Shown: in pieces, positions 1 through 7,620 of the stretch | How the letters are laid out: each line of letters starts with the position of its first letter | Numbering within the stretch: position 1 is the first letter of the stretch | Assembly: GCF_000422905.1 (NCBI RefSeq) | Contig: NZ_AUGY01000065.1 | Coordinates: 1-48,703 of the forward strand | Source: Paenibacillus alginolyticus DSM 5050 = NBRC 15375 | GTDB taxonomy: Bacteria > Bacillota > Bacilli > Paenibacillales > NBRC-103111 | Reading direction: 5' to 3' | DNA length: 48,703 nt | Translations under genes and position numbers: made by a program | The notes under the pieces: generated by a model | What the model was told of the DNA's origin: nothing | Databases searched by the model: none | The model's input: only the letters and a program-made list of their open reading frames with translations

Positions 1-231
1 CTCAGGGGCTCCAGTTGAATAATTCATTTGCAGTCCGGCTATTCCAGCCTCACGATAGGCACGCATATATTTATAGACGGTTCGTTCCGTTCTGCCGATG
101 ATCTCTGAAATCTCTAGAGCATTCTTACCTTTCAACTGCAGATAAATGGCTTGATACCTCTCAAACATGCGCCGATCTTTCTCTTTTTTCATCAAAGCTT
201 CAATCTCTATAAATGCTTGTGTCGATTCCAT
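1..231 (-). CDS. IS630-like transposase, N-terminal helix-turn-helix part (runs off window)
   Basis: The reverse strand from the ATG at 231 is open to the window edge and encodes 77 residues. After a charged N-terminus (residues 10-25) there is a helix-turn-helix of the winged type found at the start of IS630-family transposases and their solo HTH orfA proteins: 'LKGKNALEISEIIGRTERTV' followed by 'YKYMRAYREAGIAGL'. The family inserts DNA by a DDE mechanism, but the catalytic part would lie left of the window, so activity cannot be judged. A GGTGG ribosome binding site precedes the ATG. A solo transcription-factor-like fragment is the alternative. Confidence 0.7.
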   Translation of the reverse strand, partial: MESTQAFIEIEALMKKEKDRRMFERYQAIYLQLKGKNALEISEIIGRTERTVYKYMRAYREAGIAGLQMNYSTGAPE

Positions 232-406
232 ATGTCCACCGTCGTTTTTAGATTTTGTATCTTTATTTCAACGGCATGGGAATGAATTCCTTTAGTTCAA
301 CTTATATAGTCAAATGACGATTTTCTGTGATCCGGTGCATTTCTTGATTAAGTTCGACAAATTTGTTATGTGCACGTACAATCCATAATGTGTCTAACTC
401 CCTATA
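232..406. other. AT-rich spacer between transposase and riboswitch
   Basis: No reading frame with a ribosome binding site, terminator or clear repeat is seen here. It probably contains the IS end and the upstream part of the riboswitch promoter. No terminal inverted repeat could be assigned because the other end of the element is outside the window. Confidence 0.4.
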
Positions 407-433
407 TTCTTATATAAAAATAAGGCATATAAT
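407..433 (+). promoter_or_regulatory. Putative sigma-A promoter of riboswitch transcript
   Basis: TATAAT at 428-433 is a perfect -10 box. The best -35 candidate, TTCTTA at 407-412, is weak and 15 bp away. Transcription would start near 440, about 20 bases before the riboswitch core. Confidence 0.45.
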
Positions 434-451
434 AGATTTACAGTATATAGA

Positions 452-555
452 AGTCTACCCACGATAATGGCAAAACCGTTTAAAGGCGGTGACGCAAAGC
501 TAGAGGGGCTAAGGGAAACTATGCCAGCCAGCTGTCAAATGAGGGTAGGCTTTTT
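452..555 (+). promoter_or_regulatory. Cyclic-di-GMP-I (GEMM-I) riboswitch with terminator-forming closing stem
   Basis: The core at about 460-536 carries the GEMM-I signature in order: CACGATAATGGCAAAACC, a short P2 hairpin, GTGACGCAAAGC, GGGGCTA and ATGCCAGCCAGCTGTC. This class binds cyclic di-GMP. AGTCTACCC at 452-460 can pair over 9 bp with GGGTAGGCT at 543-551, just before TTTT at 552-555. The basal stem of the aptamer would therefore also be an intrinsic terminator, which suggests ligand-stabilised termination (an OFF switch). That regulatory sign is inferred from base pairing. The next gene downstream is the 32-residue holin-like toxin at 641. Confidence 0.85.
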
Positions 556-640
556 CTGTCCAAAATGACTCTTTGTTGACGCTTTTGTTAGATACTAGGC
601 CACCCGGATCTCCCTTTCGTCAGAAAGGAGGAGGGTAAAG

Positions 641-739
641 GTGAAACCAGATGAAATGATAAAGTTGATTCTACAATTTGGGAGTTTCCTCTTGGCATTG
701 TTAACTTTTATAGCCTTAATTATTGTTAGAATACACTAA
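641..739 (+). CDS. Holin-like type I toxin, 32 aa
   Basis: The GTG start is preceded by the very strong ribosome binding site AAGGAGGAGGG (spacing about 6). The product is a single membrane segment: a short polar N-terminus (MKPDEMIKLILQFG), about 18 hydrophobic residues and a basic tail ending RIH. Length and pattern match the putative holin-like toxin family (Hol_Tox) of Bacillus and Paenibacillus, relatives of TxpA-type type I toxins that insert in the cell's own membrane. The 3' region has the expected antisense-RNA layout: a reverse-strand terminator just after the stop and a forward terminator at 825-858. The gene follows a c-di-GMP riboswitch on the same strand with no other gene between, so it is the probable regulated gene. 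Toxicity is inferred. Confidence 0.7.
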   Translation: MKPDEMIKLILQFGSFLLALLTFIALIIVRIH

Positions 740-890
740 AAAACCTACCCCTTCGCCGCTAAACGATCAGGTAGGTGTGTATGAACCATTAGCCCCAGGA
801 GGTCCTAAAAGCCAATGTATCTAAAAAACAGGAGTGTTGGTAGCACTCTTGTTTTTTTTAGCAACTTACAACGATAAGTTAAAAATGTTC
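735..890 (-). ncRNA. Putative antisense antitoxin RNA to the holin-like toxin
   Basis: On the reverse strand, ACCTACC (776-770) and GGTAGGT (749-743) form a hairpin followed by TTTTTTAG (742-735), an intrinsic terminator ending at the toxin stop codon. Upstream on the same strand are TTGATC (926-921) and TATTAT (902-897), 18 bp apart, placing a start near 890. An RNA of about 150 nt would overlap the 3' part of the toxin mRNA, which ends at the 825-858 terminator, as in txpA/RatA and bsrG/SR4. The RNA itself is inferred. Confidence 0.5.
825..858 (+). terminator. Terminator of toxin transcript
   Basis: AAAACAGGAGTG pairs with CACTCTTGTTTT across a 7-base loop and runs into T8. Confidence 0.85.
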
Positions 891-896
891 CCTCAA

Positions 897-926
897 ATAA
901 TAGCATAGAGATAACCCGTCGATCAA
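897..926 (-). promoter_or_regulatory. Putative promoter of the antisense RNA
   Basis: TTGATC (926-921) and TATTAT (902-897) on the reverse strand are separated by 18 bp. The position fits a start about 150 nt before the reverse-strand terminator beside the toxin gene. Confidence 0.4.
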
Positions 927-983
927 CATCAAATTTGAATGAATCGAGCTTATTATTTTAATCCTAATTAGGAGGTAATTAAA

Positions 984-1949
984 ATGGAGCGACAAGTGCA
1001 TGTGATTCCGTTTCAAGTTCTTGAGAAGATTGAACAGGTCAATGAAATTCCAACAGGGGTGGAAATGATTCAAGCCCCCAAAATCTGGGATCAAACCAAA
1101 GGGAAGGGAATAACGGTTGCCATACTGGATACCGGCTGTGATATCACTCACCCTGATTTAAAAGAACGTATCGTCGGTGGTATTAATTTTACGAATGATG
1201 ATGGCGGCAAGACGGATGCGTACATGGATTACAATGGTCATGGCACGCATGTTGCCGGGACAATCGCTGCGACCAAAAACAATAATGGTGTTGTCGGTGT
1301 AGCTCCTGAGGCTAATCTGCTTATTATTAAGGTTCTGGATAAACATGGTTCTGGTCAATATGATTGGATAATTAATGGCATTAACTTTGCGGTCGAACAA
1401 AAAGCGGATATCATCTCCATGTCCCTTGGCGGTCCAGAAAATCTGCCTGCGTTACACGAAGCCATTCAAAAAGCCGTAGCCGCTAACATTTTGGTGATTT
1501 GTGCAGCAGGTAATGAAGGCGATGGCGTTGATTCAACAGATGAGTTTGACTACCCTGGATGCTATAACGAAGTCATTAGTGTAGGTGCAATTGACTTGGA
1601 GAGGCACTCTTCCAATTTTTCTAATTCGAACAATGAAGTTGATCTAGTGGGCCCTGGAGAGAAAATTTTATCAACCTATTTAAATGGAACCTATGCGACA
1701 TTAAGCGGGACCTCAATGGCTACTCCTCATGTAGCTGGAGCCATGGCGTTGATAAAAGTACTTGTGAATGCAAGCTTTGAGCGTAATCTCACAGAACGAG
1801 AGCTGTATGCTCAATTAATAAAAAGAACCGTACCCTTAGGGAATTCTCCAAAACTTGAAGGCAATGGGCTTGTCTATTTAAGTGTAATGGACGAGCTCTT
1901 TGAAGTATTTAATCCCAAATTCGTCGCAAAATTACTGAGCCATCTATGA
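984..1949 (+). CDS. isp: Intracellular subtilisin-like serine protease
   Basis: A 321-residue S8 peptidase with the full triad: Asp49 (ILDTG), His86 (NGHGTH) and Ser244 (GTSMATP), plus oxyanion Asn177 (AAGNEG). There is no signal peptide. The N-terminus has a short IPF motif (residues 8-10) like the LIPY/F inhibitory extension of Bacillus intracellular subtilisins, which keeps the enzyme inactive until processed. The length equals that of B. subtilis IspA (about 319), and the family degrades cytoplasmic protein in stationary phase and sporulation. AGGAGG at 970-975 lies 8 bases before the ATG. The gene stands alone after the toxin terminator; no clear promoter was assigned. Confidence 0.93.
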   Translation: MERQVHVIPFQVLEKIEQVNEIPTGVEMIQAPKIWDQTKGKGITVAILDTGCDITHPDLKERIVGGINFTNDDGGKTDAYMDYNGHGTHVAGTIAATKNNNGVVGVAPEANLLIIKVLDKHGSGQYDWIINGINFAVEQKADIISMSLGGPENLPALHEAIQKAVAANILVICAAGNEGDGVDSTDEFDYPGCYNEVISVGAIDLERHSSNFSNSNNEVDLVGPGEKILSTYLNGTYATLSGTSMATPHVAGAMALIKVLVNASFERNLTERELYAQLIKRTVPLGNSPKLEGNGLVYLSVMDELFEVFNPKFVAKLLSHL

Positions 1950-2100
1950 GCTGCTGGGGAACTGAAAACCATTTATTGACTTTCCGCGTATAGCATAAAT
2001 ACTTGAATAGTTTCAGAACGAAAGAACAAACTAAATTGGATATAGAAGGTAAATGACTTTGACGCAAAGTAAGCAGTTAAGAAAAATGGAGGTGAGTGCT

Positions 2101-2265
2101 GTGAAAAAGGATAAAGATTCTTATGACAAAAAATTAGAAGGCAATTCACTTACGCAAGAACAAATGTCAGATGTGTATGCAGCGGGGACGAGTGATGGCA
2201 TACACCAGCTTGCAGAGGGGAAAGTCAAAATAACGGACGAACCTTCTGATTCCGGGCAAAAATAA
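2101..2265 (+). CDS. Small hydrophilic protein, possibly DUF4025/YozQ-like
   Basis: The GTG at 2101 has GGAGGTG 6 bases upstream, so a 54-residue product is preferred over a longer frame from 2053. The protein is charged and soluble. It contains 'SLTQEQMSDVYAAGTSDG' (about residues 16-33), resembling the conserved core of small Bacillus DUF4025 proteins such as YozQ, whose role is unknown. The family match is from memory of the pattern and is tentative. A hairpin terminator follows immediately. It appears monocistronic. Confidence 0.65.
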   Translation: MKKDKDSYDKKLEGNSLTQEQMSDVYAAGTSDGIHQLAEGKVKITDEPSDSGQK

Positions 2266-2268
2266 CAT

Positions 2269-2302
2269 GAAGCCTTGACCGTTAACCGGTTAAGGCTTCT
2301 AA
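2269..2302 (+). terminator. Hairpin terminator after small gene
   Basis: GAAGCCTTGACCG pairs with CGGTTAAGGCTTC (13 bp with G-T wobble) around a short loop. The T-tract (TAATT) is weak. Confidence 0.65.
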
Positions 2303-2351
2303 TTCGTAAAAGACGGGGCTAACATCATAGAGAAGTTAGAGGAGCAAAACA

Positions 2352-3038
2352 ATGAAAGATGCTGTTGTAACTACAATTACAAAAGCAAAAGGCAGAAAGC
2401 ACTTATTCCATTTTACTAGGGTAAGGAATTTACCGGCTATTGCTCATTTCGATCAGCTATTAGCCAGTTATAAAATATCTCCCGTCTTCACGGGTGATCG
2501 TCGTTTAAAGCCCGAGAAAGTAAGCTATCATGAATATTCGATAACTCTAAATGCTCATCTGAGGATAGCTAACAGCATGATCGATACGTCAACCACACAG
2601 GAACAATTTCGGGCATGTTTGGACAGGCACGTGTTTTTTTGGCCTACCTTAAGGGATTGTAAGAAAATGATGGACACTTATGCACGAAGAGAACCGGATG
2701 AAGAATTTGCTGTTTTGGAATTTGACGCGCACGCATTGTTATCCGATCATTATTCTACAGTAAAGCTATCTAAATACGATTCAGGTAGCTCGCCGCGATT
2801 TCCTACTCGTTGTTCCTATAAGAAAAGCTTGGATATGTTTCTGCCTTTGGACGAATTCAAGATCGTATGGAATAACTTAGTTCCTACCAAGGCGTCTGAA
2901 ATACGAGAGATATTAATTGAAGGTCAAGTTAACAGAGTGTCTACGTATTTGAAAACCGTTTATGTCAATAAAAGTGAAGATGTACCTGAAAGCTGGAGGA
3001 TGTTGACGCATCCCCTATCAGAATTGAGTGCAAGATGA
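2352..3038 (+). CDS. Uncharacterised protein, DUF7002-like
   Basis: A 228-residue soluble protein with no signal or membrane segment. Near the N-terminus it has 'HLFHFTRVRNLPAI' (residues about 17-30), and in the middle 'HVFFWPTLRDCKKMM' (about 92-106). These resemble the DUF7002 group, whose N-terminal pattern recalls the DarT/ADP-ribosyltransferase-like fold (H-x-T near the start, then NLPxI). That link is inferred from the pattern only, and no catalytic residue is assigned. GAAGTTAGAGGAGC upstream supplies a ribosome binding site for the ATG. It is unrelated in strand to the CGNR gene that follows convergently. Confidence 0.7.
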   Translation: MKDAVVTTITKAKGRKHLFHFTRVRNLPAIAHFDQLLASYKISPVFTGDRRLKPEKVSYHEYSITLNAHLRIANSMIDTSTTQEQFRACLDRHVFFWPTLRDCKKMMDTYARREPDEEFAVLEFDAHALLSDHYSTVKLSKYDSGSSPRFPTRCSYKKSLDMFLPLDEFKIVWNNLVPTKASEIREILIEGQVNRVSTYLKTVYVNKSEDVPESWRMLTHPLSELSAR

Positions 3039-3113
3039 TACCCGAGAACATGAGGATTCAGCAAGCCGTTACTTACACCAATCATTAAACTTTCAGAAAA
3101 AAAGCAATTGTCG

Positions 3114-3683
3114 TTAATGATCATGTTTGGGCAAGTCGGCAGCTGCTTTTTGACGTGCTCGGAATCGTCGTACTTTCATTAAGTTACCGCACAGCTTGTC
3201 ATCACAGTATCTTTTAGAGCGGTTGCGAGTATCGTCATAATAAACCCATAAGCAGTTAGGATTGTCGCAAATGCGTATCCGAGATGGTTCACCCTCAGCT
3301 ATTATTTGTGCCATAGAGGATGCAATCTCAGCCTGGATATGGGACCATTGATGGCCAATTGGATACAAATTCAATTGATAATGTTCACTATTTCTTGCAA
3401 GTTGTCGAATAACGGCCCCGTCAGCCATGACTTTGTTGAGGGCTTCTATATCTTCCTCACTTGGCGAGGAATGGTTTACGAAGTCTGTTACTATCCGATG
3501 GAGAAGCGTTCTTAACTGCTTCAGGGCATTTAATTCGCTAGGCGAGGGACGATGGTTAACGGAAAGCTGGTGATTCTCAACCCACTGATCCAACCATTCC
3601 GGTTGATCAAGGCGATCATCGATGGCTCCGTCTCCACGCCAATCATGATGTAAGCTATTCAAGAAATCATCCCAAAGCATAGA
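3114..3683 (-). CDS. CGNR zinc-finger/ABATE-domain regulator
   Basis: The C-terminal third carries the CGNR zinc-binding module: CDNPNC, then YYDDTRNRSKRYC and CGNLMKVRRFRAR, with four cysteines and the name-giving CGN motif. The N-terminal part is the helical ABATE stress-response domain (FLNS..DWRGDG). Members are thought to be DNA-binding regulators. The ATG at 3683 is chosen because GCGGAG lies 9 bases upstream and the ABATE domain starts there (189 residues). The frame extends to an ATG at 3764 (216 residues) but that start has no ribosome binding site. TTACAC and TATTAT 18 bp apart upstream fit a promoter for the shorter form. It is divergent from a DinB-family gene, with a palindrome between. 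Confidence 0.82.
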   Translation of the reverse strand, partial: SMLWDDFLNSLHHDWRGDGAIDDRLDQPEWLDQWVENHQLSVNHRPSPSELNALKQLRTLLHRIVTDFVNHSSPSEEDIEALNKVMADGAVIRQLARNSEHYQLNLYPIGHQWSHIQAEIASSMAQIIAEGEPSRIRICDNPNCLWVYYDDTRNRSKRYCDDKLCGNLMKVRRFRARQKAAADLPKHDH

Positions 3684-3770
3684 AGGTAACTCCGCTCTTT
3701 TTTTAAAATATTGTAACACCTTAAACTTAATTTTACTAGTTACTTGACCTCCATAATATTCCATGTTAAA

Positions 3771-3809
3771 TTACATGTGTAACTTGTTAAATGTGTTTAA
3801 GTCGTTACA
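3771..3809. promoter_or_regulatory. Palindromic operator candidate between CGNR and DinB genes
   Basis: TGTAAC-N3-TTAA at 3778-3790 is mirrored, after 6 bp, by TTAA-N3-GTTACA at 3797-3809, an interrupted palindrome of 32 bp. A second shorter palindrome TTACATGTGTAA overlaps at 3771-3782. The position between divergent genes suggests an operator, perhaps for the CGNR protein; the binding factor is unknown. Confidence 0.5.
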
Positions 3810-3835
3810 AGTGTGAGTTCTAAGGAGGATATGAA

Positions 3836-4333
3836 ATGAACAAAGTCGAGCTGCTGCTTCACGGATGGGATAGCTGTTATGAGAAGGAAGACTGGTATCC
3901 GCCACTTACGGATGCATTGAAAGAACTGTCTGCAGAGCAAGCCAATTGGCGGCCTGCGGGTGAACACGTCAACACGATCTGGGAAAATGTCCATCATCTA
4001 ATTTTTTATAAAGAACGATTATTGAAAAGAATGACGGGTGAAGAATCCGACTATCCTGAGGATTTGACCAATGACGATACGTTCGCCGTGCAGTCCATGT
4101 CGACTAAGGATTGGCAAGAAACCTTGAGCCGTTTGCAATCCGTTCATCAAGGAATTCGTGATCACATCGCACGCTGGGAAGAGGGGGAATTCGAACACAT
4201 TTACCCTAATCGAACTCTATCCGTTGGCCGATGGGTGAATAGCCTCATCCTGCATGACGCTTATCACACGGGTCAGATCATGTTCATTCGCAAGCTGCAG
4301 GGAACTTGGCCATCTCGTCGTTTTTTTGATTAG
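3836..4333 (+). CDS. DinB-family protein
   Basis: A 165-residue four-helix-bundle protein of the DinB/YfiT superfamily. Candidate metal-binding histidines sit in 'NTIWENVHHLIFYKE' (about residues 46-60) and 'LHDAYHTGQI' (about 139-148), the usual first and last positions of the three-His set. The superfamily includes thiol transferases and many damage-induced proteins of unknown substrate. AAGGAGG lies 7 bases before the ATG. A strong bidirectional terminator follows at 4344-4381. It is divergent from the CGNR regulator and may be its target. Confidence 0.88.
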   Translation: MNKVELLLHGWDSCYEKEDWYPPLTDALKELSAEQANWRPAGEHVNTIWENVHHLIFYKERLLKRMTGEESDYPEDLTNDDTFAVQSMSTKDWQETLSRLQSVHQGIRDHIARWEEGEFEHIYPNRTLSVGRWVNSLILHDAYHTGQIMFIRKLQGTWPSRRFFD

Positions 4334-4343
4334 TGTAGATTGG

Positions 4344-4381
4344 AAATAAAAAAGACACCTTCTCAGGTGTCTTTTTTATTT
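4344..4381. terminator. Bidirectional terminator
   Basis: AAAAAAGACACC-TTCTCA-GGTGTCTTTTTT forms a perfect stem with T-runs on both strands, serving the convergent DinB and kinase genes. Confidence 0.92.
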
Positions 4382-4425
4382 ATCTCGATGTATATCCAAC
4401 TTACATTGAATCTTAAAGCGAATAT

Positions 4426-5682
4426 TCAGTTGGTTAAAGGCAGCGAGATCACGAATTCTGTTCCTTTTCCTAATGTACTTCGAACATGGATAGCTCCGTT
4501 CATCGAACGGATTAATTGATAGGATAAGGTTAGTCCTACTCCTGTACCTTTGCTTTTCGTTGAAAAATAAATGGTGCCAAGCCGCTCTAGCTGCTCATTA
4601 CTCATGCCAACCCCGTTATCGTGTATGGTTATCTTTGCACTGATCCGGGATTCGGGGGCCATGCGAATGATGACTTTTCCTTTCGAGATACAAGAGCAAG
4701 CCTCGATGGCATTTTTTATAAAGTTAATGAGAAGTTGTTTGATTTCATTAGGATTCGCAGAGATATAAAGTTGTTGCCCTTCATTGTGGACCTCTAATGC
4801 GACGTTATTCATGTTAGCATATGGTGTCATGATATCTATTACGGAGTTCAATTGTGGCACAAGATCCATTTGTTCATAAATTGGCGTACTAGGTTTAGCT
4901 ATGGATAAGTATTCGGAAAGAATGACTTCTGTCCGCTTCATTTCTTCCACACAAATATCAATATAATAGTTGGTCTTTTCTTTCGAGATCGCCTCATTAC
5001 GAATTAATTTCAAGAAGCCCATTACGGCTGTTAGTGGGTTGCGTACTTCATGGGCAAGGGAGGCGGCAACGTGAGCGATGGTTTCAACTTTTTCGTTTTG
5101 GAGATATTTATGGAATAGCTGCTTATCCGAAACAGCCTTATTGAAAAGGGAAATCAGTAACCAAATACCCAAGGAATTTTGTATGGGCAAAGCTAGGAAA
5201 TTAAAAGTTAAATGCTCAACTACATATTTAGGTTCAATTACAAACAAAACACAAATAGGGATTACGGAAAAGCTTAAACCAGCTAGGAAAGTTATCAATT
5301 TTCGGTACTTGGCGCGTCGGCGATAAAGGATGGATAACAGGACCGATAAGTTGAATGTAATGACTAGAATAATCATCGCTGAAAATAGACCTTTACCGCC
5401 TATCAGAATGCGGTACGATAAAAATTCAACAAGCAGTATAAGTCCAGTAGTCATGCCGCCGAACACCATTCCGAAAAACATGATCACGTAACGAATGTCA
5501 AAAATGATTCCGTTCAGTACGCTAGAATGGAAGGTCATGGACATAAATAGGCAAATCATACACGTAATAGTGATAAACTGTTTGGAATAATTTGCTGTTT
5601 TATTACGATAGTAGATGTTATATAGAACAAAGGGAACTAGGGCGAACAGTAGTTGCAGCAGAACTTCTTTGATATAGAGCAT
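4426..5682 (-). CDS. KinB-like membrane sensor histidine kinase
   Basis: 418 residues from the ATG at 5682, chosen because GAAGGGAG lies just upstream; the frame extends 12 codons further without a good site. Residues 1-180 hold about six membrane segments of the 5TM-5TMR_LYT type (NGIIFDIRY, FGMVFGGMTTG). HisKA has the phospho-acceptor His211 in 'SLAHEVRNPLTAVMGF', and HATPase_c shows N-box 'FIKNAIEAC', 'HDNGVGM' and 'GTGVGLTLS'. This architecture matches KinB, which feeds the Spo0F-Spo0A phosphorelay at the start of sporulation. No response regulator is adjacent, as expected for an orphan phosphorelay kinase. It is divergent from the spore germination operon. Confidence 0.88.
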   Translation of the reverse strand: MLYIKEVLLQLLFALVPFVLYNIYYRNKTANYSKQFITITCMICLFMSMTFHSSVLNGIIFDIRYVIMFFGMVFGGMTTGLILLVEFLSYRILIGGKGLFSAMIILVITFNLSVLLSILYRRRAKYRKLITFLAGLSFSVIPICVLFVIEPKYVVEHLTFNFLALPIQNSLGIWLLISLFNKAVSDKQLFHKYLQNEKVETIAHVAASLAHEVRNPLTAVMGFLKLIRNEAISKEKTNYYIDICVEEMKRTEVILSEYLSIAKPSTPIYEQMDLVPQLNSVIDIMTPYANMNNVALEVHNEGQQLYISANPNEIKQLLINFIKNAIEACSCISKGKVIIRMAPESRISAKITIHDNGVGMSNEQLERLGTIYFSTKSKGTGVGLTLSYQLIRSMNGAIHVRSTLGKGTEFVISLPLTN

Positions 5683-5901
5683 AGTACTCCCTTCGCCATT
5701 CCGGAGATAAATTACCATACAGTTATTCGATATATCTGTGGAAACTTCCTCTTTGGAGTTAAGCTAGGAAAGGCGCTTTAGAACAGATTACCGATATCAA
5801 TGTATATTATTGGGAAAATGGATAAAAATACGGAGAACGAAATGAATGGGAATCAAGAAGACTACAACATCTGGAACTGTTTTCAAGGAGGCGATGTTAA
5901 C

Positions 5902-7620
5902 GTGGCTATGTGGCAATGGTATAGACGCAGGTCTACAAGAGTATCTCAAAGCCAGCAACCTCGCATGATTCCGCCAAAGGAGCCGCCTGCCCATCAGGTT
6001 TTGGATGAAAATGAAGAAAGGAAAATCACTCCACTTCTTGAAGAGACGATTTCATTTATGAATAAGATACTTGGTGAAAATGACGATTTCGTTATGCACC
6101 GGTTTCGTATATTTGATCAGTACCCGGCTGTACTCTTGTATTTCTCAGACTTAATTGAGAAGCAGTATTTGAACGAGCATATTTTAAAACCGCTGATGTT
6201 ATCGTCACCTAACAAGCAGGGGAAAGCGAAGGTAAGCCGGCCCTTAAAGGATGTATTATTTGGAGATACATTGTATGCCTGTGAAGGGAGATCGGAAAAA
6301 CATTTAGAAGAGTTGATCCAAGCCATTGTACAAGGAGAAACGGTTCTTGTCGTGGAAGGGTTAGACGAAGCGCTGCTATTCAGCACACGAAATGTGGACA
6401 AGCGGTCGATTACTCAACCTGAAACGGAGCAGGTCATCCGCGGAGCACGGGAAGGATTCATCGAAATGTTGGGTACGAACCTTTCGCTGCTTCGCTATCG
6501 CCTCCCGACACCAGATCTACGTGTAAAAACGATTCGGATAGGGCGTGTAACCAAATCTAAAGTGGCTGTCTGTTACGTTGATGGGATTGTCAATCCCCAA
6601 CTTGTTGAAGAGGTGTTCAGACGGCTAGCGTTGATAGATATAGATGGCATTCTTGATGTTGGATACTTGGAACAGTTTATTGAGGACAACCATCTATCCC
6701 CGTTCCCGCAGATTCAAAATACGGAACGCCCGGATAAAGCTGTTGCCAATCTACTAGAGGGCAGGGTTATCCTGTTGGTTGACGGTTCCCCCTTTGCCCT
6801 TATATTGCCGACTGTGTTCAGTCAGTTTTACCAAACGGTTGAAGATTACTCGGAACGATTTCTACTGGTCAGCTTTATTCGGCTAGCACGACTCGTAGCC
6901 CTTGTTTTCTCCTTGATATTCCCCTCGTTATATGTAGCCTTGATTTCGTTTAATCCGGAGCTCATCCCAACAGAGTTTGCCGTGGCTGTTGCGGGAGGGA
7001 GAGCCGGAGTGCCTTTTCCATCTCTTATTGAAGTTCTGATTATGGAGATTTCCATGGAGGTGCTGAGGGAAGCGACTCTGCGTCTGCCGCAGCAGGTTGG
7101 GGGAGCGCTATCCATTGTTGGTGTGCTAGTCGTCGGACAGGCCGCGGTTGCTGCTGGATTCATTAGTCCGATTACGGTCGTCATCATCGCTTTAACAACG
7201 ATCGGTTCTTTTGCCACACCGGCGTACAACGCAGCGCTGGCGTTAAGGATGCTGCGCTTTCCACTTGTGATTTTGGCTGGTATGTTTGGCTTGTACGGCG
7301 TGATGATCGGGCTCATCCTGATCGCCAACCATATGCTCTCATTAAAATCGTTCGGGGTGCCTTACTTGAGTCCGATTGTCCCAGGGAATTTCCAAGGGAT
7401 GAAGGATACTATAGCAAGGCTGCCGCTCTGGTCCATGCCAAAGAGACCGGCACTCTTGCATACGCCGAATGATACTCGTCTGGGAATGAAAACGAAAGAA
7501 ATGAAGCATCCGCCAAGCAATACTTTAGATCCATTGAAAGTAGGGAATTTAAGGAGGGACATAGAAGATGGAGTATCCTCGTCAAGTGACGGTAATTCAA
7601 GCAGCGATAATTCTAATTAG
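5902..7620 (+). CDS. Spore germination receptor A subunit (GerA family)
   Basis: A GerAA/GerKA-type subunit of a nutrient germinant receptor in the inner spore membrane. The N-terminal hydrophilic part is followed by a C-terminal half with about five membrane segments, including 'ISFNPELIPTEFAVAVAGGR' and 'PFPSLIEVLIMEISMEVLRE', both family hallmarks, and a Ser/Asn-rich tail. GTG 5902 is preferred because AAGGAGG precedes it and 'MWQWYRRRS' follows; the frame is open back to ATG 5800, so the start is uncertain. The 3' end overlaps the B gene by 53 bases. No sigma-G promoter was assigned with confidence, though the family is usually sigma-G dependent. Confidence 0.9.
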   Translation: MAMWQWYRRRSTRVSQSQQPRMIPPKEPPAHQVLDENEERKITPLLEETISFMNKILGENDDFVMHRFRIFDQYPAVLLYFSDLIEKQYLNEHILKPLMLSSPNKQGKAKVSRPLKDVLFGDTLYACEGRSEKHLEELIQAIVQGETVLVVEGLDEALLFSTRNVDKRSITQPETEQVIRGAREGFIEMLGTNLSLLRYRLPTPDLRVKTIRIGRVTKSKVAVCYVDGIVNPQLVEEVFRRLALIDIDGILDVGYLEQFIEDNHLSPFPQIQNTERPDKAVANLLEGRVILLVDGSPFALILPTVFSQFYQTVEDYSERFLLVSFIRLARLVALVFSLIFPSLYVALISFNPELIPTEFAVAVAGGRAGVPFPSLIEVLIMEISMEVLREATLRLPQQVGGALSIVGVLVVGQAAVAAGFISPITVVIIALTTIGSFATPAYNAALALRMLRFPLVILAGMFGLYGVMIGLILIANHMLSLKSFGVPYLSPIVPGNFQGMKDTIARLPLWSMPKRPALLHTPNDTRLGMKTKEMKHPPSNTLDPLKVGNLRRDIEDGVSSSSDGNSSSDNSN

